Source: an uncultured Bacteroidota bacterium (GTDB taxonomy: Bacteria > Bacteroidota > Bacteroidia > Bacteroidales > CAIWKO01). From it: a stretch of DNA of 64,000 nt. The stretch lies in NCBI GenBank assembly GCA_937934705.1, contig CALGYY010000098.1:42698-106697 (forward strand), given 5' to 3'. This document shows positions 8,580 through 15,158 of the stretch, in pieces. Each line of letters begins with the position of its first letter. Position 1 is the stretch's first letter. The notes below the pieces were generated by a model. It was not told the origin of the DNA and ran no database searches. It was given only the letters and a program-made list of their open reading frames with translations. Position numbers and translations under genes: made by a program.

Positions 8580-9785
8580 TTAGGGAACATAGAGCACGTA
8601 GCTGATTCCGAAGGCTTCGGTGTCGAGGTTGCGCAGGTCAATGGTGCGGGCTTCCGAATATGGTGACTGGAAAAGTGTCATGGTGAAGTTGGCATTTCCG
8701 GTCGACAGATTGCAAAGGGTATCTGTGGGCACACCGTCGATGCTCACCTCCAGGTGGGCCGAATGATCGGTGCTGATCTGATACACCAGGGCGCACTCTC
8801 TCCAGGTGCAGAGGATTTGAAGATGCGCATTCTTGCTCGCGGGCACCAGTCCCAAACGGCCGGCCTCCCGCTCCACGAAGTCCCAGCCTTCGTTGCTGGT
8901 ACATACCGCACTTTGGGTGAGCTTTAGCACACCGGCGTTTTCGTAACGGTCAGTAAAATAATTCGGGGGCAATCCCGGCCATGTTTCAGAAGGATGGTAA
9001 TAGCTGTAAGCGGTGCTTAGATAACGGTAAAGAAGCAGTGCTTTCAATAAGTGTCCCTGATCGTTGGGGTGGATATCATCCACATAAAGGTCTTCCCATT
9101 GTATCAGTCCGCTCTGAATAAAGGGCCTTATGGCAGCACCCATCGAGATGACCGGAAGTCCGTAGTAGCGGCCGAGCTGTTCATGTACGGCCTGAATCAC
9201 GGGATTTCCGTGACGGTATTCTGATAACAGGAGGATGACGGGCGTGCCCGTTTTCAGACATTTGCGCAGCAGTCCTTCCAGTGTTAAACGCACCTGAAGC
9301 GCGTCTTCTTCCCTGTCGTTCACGGCAAATTCCACTACGATCAGGTCAGGCGCTTCCTTCAGCAGGTCGTCATCCACCCGGCAGCAGCCGAAATAGGTTC
9401 CGGTGGCGCCATAGCCCCTCACAACGGATGTAAACTGCAATCCGTCAAACGACTTGTTCATCAGCAAAGTCAACACTTCCGGATAGGATTTGTCAGGCGT
9501 GCTGGCCATGGCTGAACCTGTGATGGATCCTCCGATGAAGCCCAGGCGGATGAGGCCCCCGTTCCTGAATTTCGAAAACAGATGCTGCATTCTTCTCTGA
9601 TCCCCTTCGTATACCAGGGATGTATGCTGCATTCCGCTGCCCGGCAGCATAAGGCCGTCAACAAGCAGGCTGGTGTCCCAATCGTTTCGCAGGTATTCAG
9701 GCGGCGGGGAAAAAGGCTCGTCGGTGCGGCAGGCGGCGGTCCACAACAGAACCAGAAGTATACCTGCCCGTGTTAAATGCTTCAT
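8580..9785 (-). CDS. SGNH/GDSL-family hydrolase lipoprotein
   Basis: 401 residues from the ATG at 9783-9785 (an upstream extension would run into the promoter). Lipoprotein signal MKHLTRAGILLVLLWTAAC with lipobox WTAAC. SGNH block I appears as LGFIGGSITGSA (nucleophile Ser in GGS rather than GDS), the conserved Asn block as VEFAVNDRE, and block V as VDDIHPNDQGH with the catalytic Asp and His. The C-terminal 130 residues form a beta-rich accessory domain. Likely an esterase or deacetylase acting on glycans outside the cytoplasm; substrate unknown. Confidence 0.85.
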   Translation of the reverse strand: MKHLTRAGILLVLLWTAACRTDEPFSPPPEYLRNDWDTSLLVDGLMLPGSGMQHTSLVYEGDQRRMQHLFSKFRNGGLIRLGFIGGSITGSAMASTPDKSYPEVLTLLMNKSFDGLQFTSVVRGYGATGTYFGCCRVDDDLLKEAPDLIVVEFAVNDREEDALQVRLTLEGLLRKCLKTGTPVILLLSEYRHGNPVIQAVHEQLGRYYGLPVISMGAAIRPFIQSGLIQWEDLYVDDIHPNDQGHLLKALLLYRYLSTAYSYYHPSETWPGLPPNYFTDRYENAGVLKLTQSAVCTSNEGWDFVEREAGRLGLVPASKNAHLQILCTWRECALVYQISTDHSAHLEVSIDGVPTDTLCNLSTGNANFTMTLFQSPYSEARTIDLRNLDTEAFGISYVLYVP

Positions 9786-9810
9786 GATATTTTTGTTTTT
9801 GTTTTCCGGA

Positions 9811-9818
9811 CAAAAATA
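9811..9818 (-). promoter_or_regulatory. -7 box TATTTTTG upstream of the SGNH hydrolase
   Basis: Minus-strand TATTTTTG matches TAnnTTTG, 25 bases upstream of the chosen ATG at 9785. It falls at the start of the longer open frame, which argues for the shorter start. Confidence 0.45.
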
Positions 9819-9872
9819 CATGAATTCAAGACATATTAAAATGCGTTAATGTTGCATGTCTTCTGATCCGCT

Positions 9873-10592
9873 TCATGAGCGGCCGAGGAGATCCCTGATG
9901 ACCACGGAGGCACAGTGACAGCCGAAGACAACGGGCATGTAGGAAATGGTACCGATCACCGATTTCTTATTCTGTTCGCCTTCCTGGTGCCGGATGGCGC
10001 TTTTGATCACAACTTCGGGGGAGAACACTGCTTTGACGCCGCTGACCACACCCAGCTTGCGCAATCGCTTGCGGATGTCGTAAGCGAAAGTGCACTGGTA
10101 GGTCTCCGAAAGATCCACCGCCCTGACCTGTGAAGGATCAAGCTTGGCGCCCGATCCCATGGAGCTGACCACCGGCAGTTGCCGTTGCACGCAATGCGCA
10201 ATCAGCCAGATCTTGGGCGACAGGGTATCGATGGCGTCGACCACATAATCGTATTTCGCGGCATCGAGCAGGTTTTCAGTCTTTTCGTCTTTGATATACT
10301 CACTGAAGCGTATCAGACGGAGTGCGGGATTGATATCCATCAGTCTTTCGCCCACCACATCGGTTTTCAATCGTCCGAGGGTGGAACAGAGGGCCGGCAG
10401 TTGCCGGTTACGGTTGCTGTCGGCCACGGTATCGGCATCGAGGAGGGTGAGGGTTCCGATGCCCGCCCGGCAGAGCATTTCCGCTGCAGCTGCGCCCACA
10501 CCACCGAGGCCGGCCACCAGTATATGTGATTCCTCCAGACGGGATACACCATCAGGTCCAATGATCATTTCGGTACGTGAGCGCCAGGGCAT
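9873..10592 (-). CDS. tcdA: tRNA threonylcarbamoyladenosine dehydratase (E1/ThiF-like)
   Basis: 239 residues from ATG 10590-10592. ATP-dependent cyclisation of t6A37 to ct6A37 in ANN-decoding tRNAs. Visible: nucleotide-binding glycine loop HILVAGLGGVGAAAAEML, the ThiF-type LTLLDADTVADSNRNRQL with the catalytic Arg/Asn pair, YDYVVDAIDTLSPKIWLI, and a typical C-terminus (FSPEVVIKS; GTISYMPVVFGCHCAS). The open frame continues 71 codons upstream but that part is only translated nonamer repeat (SITSITSVTLFTLFT), not protein; MPWRSRTEMIIGPDG fits the family's N-terminus. The upstream t6A pathway is represented in this window by tsaB. Confidence 0.93.
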   Translation of the reverse strand: MPWRSRTEMIIGPDGVSRLEESHILVAGLGGVGAAAAEMLCRAGIGTLTLLDADTVADSNRNRQLPALCSTLGRLKTDVVGERLMDINPALRLIRFSEYIKDEKTENLLDAAKYDYVVDAIDTLSPKIWLIAHCVQRQLPVVSSMGSGAKLDPSQVRAVDLSETYQCTFAYDIRKRLRKLGVVSGVKAVFSPEVVIKSAIRHQEGEQNKKSVIGTISYMPVVFGCHCASVVIRDLLGRS

Positions 10593-10596
10593 GGGG

Positions 10597-10604
10597 CAAA
10601 GGTA
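10597..10604 (-). promoter_or_regulatory. tcdA: -7 box TACCTTTG directly before the tcdA start
   Basis: Minus-strand TACCTTTG, an exact TAnnTTTG match, only four bases before the ATG. If used, the transcript would be leaderless or nearly so. The nonamer array begins six bases further upstream and would occupy the -33 region. Confidence 0.4.
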
Positions 10605-10610
10605 GGAAAA

Positions 10611-10763
10611 GGTGAACAAGGTGAACAAGGTGACGGAGGTGATGGAGGTGATGGAGGTGAACAAGGTGACGGAGGTGACGAAGGTGACGAAGGTGAACAA
10701 GGTGAACAAGGTGAACAAGGTGAACGAGGTGACGGAGGTGAACGAGGTGACGGAGGTGATGGA
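10611..10763 (+). repeat. Tandem array of 17 nonamers GGTGA(A/C/T)(C/G)(A/G)A, between divergent tcdA and the four-helix-bundle gene
   Basis: Seventeen contiguous 9-base units, all starting GGTGA: GGTGAACAA (six copies), GGTGACGGA (four), GGTGATGGA (three), GGTGACGAA (two), GGTGAACGA (two). No spacers. It lies in the shared upstream region of two diverging genes, and its units reappear in reverse orientation at 11251-11359. Confidence 0.95.
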
Positions 10764-10778
10764 GTGAAATGAATCAAG

Positions 10779-10786
10779 TACTTTTG
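10779..10786 (+). promoter_or_regulatory. -7 box TACTTTTG of the four-helix-bundle gene
   Basis: TACTTTTG matches TAnnTTTG, 20 bases before the ATG at 10807 and 15 bases after the nonamer array, so the array covers the upstream promoter region. Confidence 0.45.
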
Positions 10787-10806
10787 TCAAAAACAAATAA
10801 ATCACT

Positions 10807-11172
10807 ATGAAAAGTCACAAAGATCTTAATGCCTGGAAGGCTTCAATGTCGCTGGTTTCGGAGATTTATCGAATCACAGGGACATTCCCAAAACAAGAGT
10901 TATTTGGATTATCAAGCCAAATGCGTCGGGCTGCTGTTTCCATCCCTGCGAATATTGCGGAGGGTGCTGCCAGAAGAAGCACGCGTGAGTTCATTCAATT
11001 CCTTTATGTTGCACAGGGGAGTCTTTCTGAATTGGAGACTCAGTGTTTAATATCGGAAGACCTTGGCTATCTTTCGAAAGAAACAGAGAAGAAGATCGAA
11101 TCTCAAATAATTCTGATTCGATTCCAGATTCTTGGACTCATTAAGGCGCTGAAAAACAAGTCTTTATACTGA
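10807..11172 (+). CDS. Four-helix-bundle protein of the 23S rRNA intervening-sequence (IVP) family
   Basis: 121 residues. Starts MKSHKDLNAWKASMSLVSEI, with the family-typical KDL.AW..(S/A)M.L and later FGLSSQMRRAAVSIPANIAEG and LYVAQGSLSELETQCLIS. These proteins were first found encoded in intervening sequences of 23S rRNA genes of spirochaetes and others, but free-standing copies are abundant in Bacteroidota. The fold is a four-helix bundle; molecular role unknown. Here the gene is bracketed by inverted nonamer arrays and followed by tRNA-Gln, which suggests it travels with a repeat unit rather than belonging to tcdA's function. Confidence 0.92.
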   Translation: MKSHKDLNAWKASMSLVSEIYRITGTFPKQELFGLSSQMRRAAVSIPANIAEGAARRSTREFIQFLYVAQGSLSELETQCLISEDLGYLSKETEKKIESQIILIRFQILGLIKALKNKSLY

Positions 11173-11250
11173 AGACATAAACTATCTGCACGACACAGTT
11201 CAGTGAACACTTCCCCCGTTCACCCTGATAACCTTTGCCCCTCTCTTCCC

Positions 11251-11359
11251 TTGTTCACCCTCCGTCACCTCCGTCACCTCCGTCACCTTGTTCACCTCCG
11301 TCACCTCCGTCACCTTGTTCACCTCCGTCACCCTGTTCACCTCGTTCACCCTGTTCACC
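11251..11359 (-). repeat. Second nonamer array, 12 units, inverted relative to 10611-10763
   Basis: Plus strand reads TTGTTCACC, TCCGTCACC, TCGTTCACC and CTGTTCACC units, mostly reverse complements of the units upstream of the four-helix-bundle gene (GGTGAACAA, GGTGACGGA, GGTGAACGA) plus a variant GGTGAACAG. One extra C interrupts the period after the first unit. No spacers, so not CRISPR. Confidence 0.93.
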
Positions 11360-11427
11360 TTCCTTCCCGAAATTTTTCCCCTCCTCTTGCATTATTCCAT
11401 TTTTTTTCTACTTTTGCCCCCTCATTC

Positions 11428-11500
11428 TGTCCCGTGGTGTAATTGGCAACACGTCTGACTCTGGATCAGAAGAGTCCAGGTTCGACCCCTGGCGGGACAA
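11428..11500 (+). tRNA. tRNA-Gln(CUG)
   Basis: 73 bases. Acceptor strands TGTCCCG and CGGGACA pair fully; discriminator A; anticodon stem TCTGA/TCAGA with loop CTCTGGA gives anticodon CUG. T-arm CCAGG-TTCGACC-CCTGG is normal. The 3' CCA is not encoded. A heptamer array and a terminator follow directly. Confidence 0.95.
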
Positions 11501-11502
11501 CA

Positions 11503-11537
11503 AGCAGTCAACAGTTAGCAGTCAGCAGTTAACAGTT
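11503..11537 (+). repeat. Heptamer array (five units, AGCAGTC/AACAGTT) immediately 3' of tRNA-Gln
   Basis: Units in order: AGCAGTC, AACAGTT, AGCAGTC, AGCAGTT, AACAGTT. The same word family occurs at 53307-53390, again directly 3' of a tRNA. Confidence 0.8.
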
Positions 11538-11547
11538 GGCGAAAAGG

Positions 11548-11585
11548 AAAGGGCTTCAGGAGTTTTATGCTGGGCCCTTTTTTTT
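11548..11585 (+). terminator. Rho-independent terminator of tRNA-Gln
   Basis: AAAGGGC and GCCCTTT form the stem around a 19-base loop, followed by a run of T residues to 11585. From here to the helicase stop at 11664 there is no gene; a perfect 12-base palindrome TTACACGTGTAA lies at 11643-11654. Confidence 0.75.
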
Positions 11586-11663
11586 GCCGGAGAATGGCCA
11601 AACAAATTAAGGGTTTCGGGCATTGTTCAGCGTCTTCAGAGGTTACACGTGTAATCATCGACA

Positions 11664-13634
11664 CTAAATTACATGTATCCCAATCCTCTTCAAATACTCA
11701 AAAGTAGCATCATAATACTCTGGCCTCCTTGTCAAATCTTCAGGGTTTCCTTCCGGAATAACGATAATCATACCTTGTCTTGCCCTGGTCAGTAATACCC
11801 GGTATGCATTGATGAGATACTTGATCCTTTCAGCTTGTTTGATGTTGTTCCAATTAGTCCCCACGAAAGAATAAGGTCTCCATCCACTTTCTGAATATCG
11901 CAAATCCCCATCCCAAATAAGACAGGTCCAATCGAGCTCCAGCCCCTGAATCTGAAATTCTGTAGCGACATCCTCCAGGAAGTAGGAAGACCGAATGTCT
12001 TCTTTGTCATTTAAGAACCAATGAACCGGATCTGTCGGTGTTTTGACATCAATGGCGAAAGGTTTAAGTCGGTAGGCCTGGGAAGAGACCACCATTCCAT
12101 ATCGTTCGCTTCCCCTTGCTTTCTGTCGAAGCCAATGCTTAGCTTTTGCTAGGTCCCTCGTTAAAACAATCGGATATCGCTCACGAATGCGAAACAAGGT
12201 TTCTCTCGCATTTTCTATGTCCATTTCCAAAAGATACTTAACGAAGAGGGATAAGTTTTCGGCTCTATATGAACGCATGGAAACAGATAAATGCAGATCC
12301 GAATTTCGTTTTACAACAACCTTTTTTTCTAAGCGTCGGATGGTTTCTTCTGCTGCATATTCTTTATCAGAAAGATTAGGAGAAATACAAACCTCCCAGT
12401 TATTAAAGGTGTTTTCAATTGCATTTAACCACTCTGATATTCCTGCTTCCCCGGTATTGATTTCCTGCCCGCCACCAACAAGGCAAATAATGACAGCCCA
12501 ATCGGGATGTCTGTCAAGACAGGATATTAAAAATTCCGGTTCCGAATAATGAAAGTCTGGAATGTTCTTTTTGCGCTTCATAAAATTCACCGTTTGCTCT
12601 TTATTCCATGCACGCTGAGCTTCATCAAATATGGCTACATGGTCATACGGCGCACTTTTGTCTCGCAGATACTCGTCCCTATAATGGTGAATGATTTGGA
12701 TAAATGCTTTGATACTTTGTTTGGCCTTTGATTTTGCAGATTTCTTGCCCAGCTCAATATCTCGTGCTACCTTATCTCGAGCCAAGGCTTCATGCAATAC
12801 AGCTACCAGAGGCCCATTGCCGGATAAATAAACACTAGCATTTCCTTTTTCCTTATCCAGGTGAGACGTAGCAACTTTTAAGCCTACCAGCGTTTTTCCC
12901 GCACCGGGTACACCAGTGATAAAACAAATGACTTTCTTTTGCTGTGATTTCGCATACTCGATAATATTCGAAATTGCTGAAGTTGTTGCGGTGAGATTCT
13001 CCGCATCATTTCGGGTTATTTCATCAACACTATGCGAATGATACAAGGATACTGCAGCCTCGATGATTGTGGGTGTCGGCATATACGAACCATTCACGTA
13101 GGCCGTTCCGTCCAGGCTTTCCTTATGAATAACTTCATTAAGAACCGTTGCAATAGCAGCACCTAATGTTTGTGCATTCACTAATATGGGACGCAGAAGG
13201 TTGTCGTTGTGCGAAGTAAATTCAATATCTGTTTTACAATAGCTTGCTTCAGTTGCCACTAAAATTGGGGCAAGCAGGGCGCGATGACTTGGTTTGTGGA
13301 AATTTTTAAGATCTAGTGCATAATCCCAAACCTGATCAATGTTATAATTGAGATAATGATGCTCGCCGATTTTGAATTCAATAACAAAAACCACATTGTG
13401 AATGATAACCAATGCGTCAACACGCTTACCCATACGTGGGATGGAGAATTCAAAGAAAATTTCTCCTTTGAATGGTAATAATGCCGCTTTCAGAATGGGT
13501 ATTTGCTCTTCCCATGCCCATTTTTGAAGGGCGACCGTGTCATAATTATTTCCAAAGTCGATCGATCCCAGGATCTCATTTTTGCTTGAGACAAGAAAGT
13601 TTTCAATCGAGGCTTTGTAATAATAATTCAGCAT
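11664..13634 (-). CDS. Nuclease-helicase fusion: PD-(D/E)xK-like N-terminus plus DUF2075 (Schlafen-group-3-like) SF1 helicase
   Basis: 656 residues. N-terminal nuclease-like core: RVDALVII (D73) then VVFVIEFK (E86-x-K88), the D...ExK signature of restriction-type nucleases. Helicase: Walker A GVPGAGKT at 241-248, Walker B VAIFDEAQRAW, a motif III-like CLVGGGQEINTGEAG, QGLELDW and motif VI VLLTRARQGM. DUF2075 proteins are known as P-loop helicases related to the Schlafen helicase group. The gene is last in an HNH - MazG - helicase operon (15-base gap to mazG). A close architectural paralogue lies at 15159-17039. Low-GC codon use by eye compared with flanking genes. Defence role is inferred. 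Confidence 0.85.
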   Translation of the reverse strand: MLNYYYKASIENFLVSSKNEILGSIDFGNNYDTVALQKWAWEEQIPILKAALLPFKGEIFFEFSIPRMGKRVDALVIIHNVVFVIEFKIGEHHYLNYNIDQVWDYALDLKNFHKPSHRALLAPILVATEASYCKTDIEFTSHNDNLLRPILVNAQTLGAAIATVLNEVIHKESLDGTAYVNGSYMPTPTIIEAAVSLYHSHSVDEITRNDAENLTATTSAISNIIEYAKSQQKKVICFITGVPGAGKTLVGLKVATSHLDKEKGNASVYLSGNGPLVAVLHEALARDKVARDIELGKKSAKSKAKQSIKAFIQIIHHYRDEYLRDKSAPYDHVAIFDEAQRAWNKEQTVNFMKRKKNIPDFHYSEPEFLISCLDRHPDWAVIICLVGGGQEINTGEAGISEWLNAIENTFNNWEVCISPNLSDKEYAAEETIRRLEKKVVVKRNSDLHLSVSMRSYRAENLSLFVKYLLEMDIENARETLFRIRERYPIVLTRDLAKAKHWLRQKARGSERYGMVVSSQAYRLKPFAIDVKTPTDPVHWFLNDKEDIRSSYFLEDVATEFQIQGLELDWTCLIWDGDLRYSESGWRPYSFVGTNWNNIKQAERIKYLINAYRVLLTRARQGMIIVIPEGNPEDLTRRPEYYDATFEYLKRIGIHVI

Positions 13635-13648
13635 GAGATAGTCAAATA

Positions 13649-13981
13649 CTACTTTTCGTTGTATTTCTTATTGGAATTACGAAAGCCATCAATAGGATAT
13701 TTCCTTTCATTCTCAGCCACCTTTTCTTTGAGTGCCTTTGCAAGATCAATATGATAGTTTTCTGCCAGTAGAATCAAGGAGTAGAATACATCACCCAGTT
13801 CATTGGCAAGTTGCTTTTCATTTACTTGGGGATCCGTTTTCCAAAGAAATAATTCAAGAAGCTCGCCGGCTTCAACATTCAGACAAATAGCCAGGTCTTT
13901 CCCTGTGTGAAATTGCTTCCAGTTCCGGTCATCTCTGAATTTCAAGACAATTTTAGTCAAATCCTCTAGGCTGTTATCCAT
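13649..13981 (-). CDS. MazG-like nucleotide pyrophosphohydrolase (first copy)
   Basis: 110 residues from ATG 13979-13981; the longer open frame only re-reads the upstream gene. All-alpha NTP pyrophosphohydrolase with the metal-binding motif EAGELLELFLWK and NELGDVFYSLILLAE. These enzymes hydrolyse (d)NTPs to NMP and pyrophosphate. The ATG overlaps the HNH gene's end by eight bases, showing translational coupling, and the nuclease-helicase follows after 15 bases. Very similar to the copy at 17036-17365: shared FR..R.W.QFH..KDLA core and KKYNE at the C-terminus. Confidence 0.9.
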   Translation of the reverse strand: MDNSLEDLTKIVLKFRDDRNWKQFHTGKDLAICLNVEAGELLELFLWKTDPQVNEKQLANELGDVFYSLILLAENYHIDLAKALKEKVAENERKYPIDGFRNSNKKYNEK

Positions 13982-14921
13982 TATAGATGTTGTTATTGTG
14001 CCATTCGATATATTGCTCATTTGGCCGGTCAATAAAACGATTTGGGAGAATTTGCAAGGGTTTTCCTTGAAACTGGTAATACTCACGACCGTTCTCAAAT
14101 TCCTCCTTGATGCGAGGGCTGACTTCCACTCGCAGATCCTTTGTTAAAGTTATATACCCGGCATCGTAGAGCTTGTGCAAATCGGCCCGTAAAAGAATTC
14201 CATTCGAAATGTGATTAGGGCCGGAATCGGCAAATGGCTTAATATGCGCTGCTTCCAGCACAGGCAACGTCTTTTCACCGGTCACAGAGCATTTGCGAAA
14301 ATACGCATCGGTCAACTGAACCCTGAATGCTCCTTGGCCCAGACGAACCTTGGTCAAGTACCTACGTGTGTATTCGGCTTCCGGTTCTTCAAGTATAAGC
14401 TGGCTTTTATTGTTTTCCGCCTGTTCAAAGAATCTATTCGCTTGTAAAACCATTTCAATTTTTGCCCAAAGCTTCCTGCCGGCTTCCGAGCTTTCATCGT
14501 AAGATTTCCCCTGGACGATACTCCTGCTCCAGTCTTCAGGCACAGGGATCCATTCTTCGCGTTTGAAAAATATAGGCGCAGTAAGAATGACGCAGCCAAT
14601 ATTGGGATTGGCTGAAAACAAGTTGTCGCTTGATCGATATCCCACGATCTTCTTTTTGAAATGCGATAAAGAGGAGAGTCCGTTTCGCTCACCGAAAATA
14701 TCCCAAGCCACATCCAACGGTAGAATCGAATGAGAAGAAAAGAACCCGATACCAGCGATTGCGTTAAAAGGGCTTTTAAGTTTGAAAAGAAAGGGTGCCC
14801 CCGGTTTAAGCACTTTAAAACTTGCATTTCCTCCCGGTTGCCAGAAATTGATGTCCTCATTATCTCTCTGAGAGAGGTAGTTGTACCAATCAATGTCCGT
14901 AACTCCAAGGTAGAACCTCAT
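13974..14921 (-). CDS. HNH endonuclease with EVE/PUA-like N-terminal region (putative restriction endonuclease)
   Basis: 315 residues. The C-terminal half holds an HNH nuclease domain: CSVTGEK then VLEAAHIKPFADSGPNHISN and GILLRADLHKLYDAG, with H226, N240 and H249 as likely metal/catalytic residues. The N-terminal 130 residues (FYLGVTDIDWYNYLSQR; INFWQPGG; PFLFKLKSP) look like a small base-recognising domain of the EVE/PUA type, which in known enzymes reads modified bases; this assignment is by pattern only. It heads the operon with MazG and the nuclease-helicase. ATG at 14919-14921 with a -7 box 17 bases upstream. Confidence 0.82.
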   Translation of the reverse strand: MRFYLGVTDIDWYNYLSQRDNEDINFWQPGGNASFKVLKPGAPFLFKLKSPFNAIAGIGFFSSHSILPLDVAWDIFGERNGLSSLSHFKKKIVGYRSSDNLFSANPNIGCVILTAPIFFKREEWIPVPEDWSRSIVQGKSYDESSEAGRKLWAKIEMVLQANRFFEQAENNKSQLILEEPEAEYTRRYLTKVRLGQGAFRVQLTDAYFRKCSVTGEKTLPVLEAAHIKPFADSGPNHISNGILLRADLHKLYDAGYITLTKDLRVEVSPRIKEEFENGREYYQFQGKPLQILPNRFIDRPNEQYIEWHNNNIYNG

Positions 14922-14937
14922 GCTTTGCTTTAAAACT

Positions 14938-14945
14938 CAAAATTA
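14938..14945 (-). promoter_or_regulatory. -7 box TAATTTTG of the HNH-MazG-helicase operon
   Basis: Minus-strand TAATTTTG, an exact TAnnTTTG match. The interval 14946-15158 that separates the two modules has no complete gene; a short minus-strand stretch near 15020-15110 reads DGVVESRISAKLAEKEF before a stop and may be a coding remnant. Confidence 0.5.
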
Positions 14946-15158
14946 GGATATTTAAATGTAAAAAAATATGATTTTGATAAATCAATTTCTGCGGATTGGT
15001 CATTAATGTCGATAAACGTGGTGATTAATGTGATATCTTGTCGTTCCGCGATACAAATTCTTTTTCGGCCAGCTTGGCGGAGATACGCGATTCCACGACA
15101 CCATCAATGGACTGGTTTTACTCGCTGAGTTGCTGTTTTGGATGCACAATAGAGAGAG

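Noticed and set aside
10593..10805. 71-codon N-terminal extension of TcdA rich in Thr, Phe, Ser and Val
   Set aside because: It is the translated nonamer array; the family's own N-terminus starts at MPWRSRTEM and a -7 box lies just before it.
10611..11359. CRISPR-like appearance of the nonamer arrays
   Set aside because: Units are contiguous with no spacers and there are no cas genes nearby.
11203..11654. Plus-strand open frames of 79 and 139 codons
   Set aside because: They are Ser/Pro- or His/Leu-rich readings of the second nonamer array and run through the tRNA-Gln gene.
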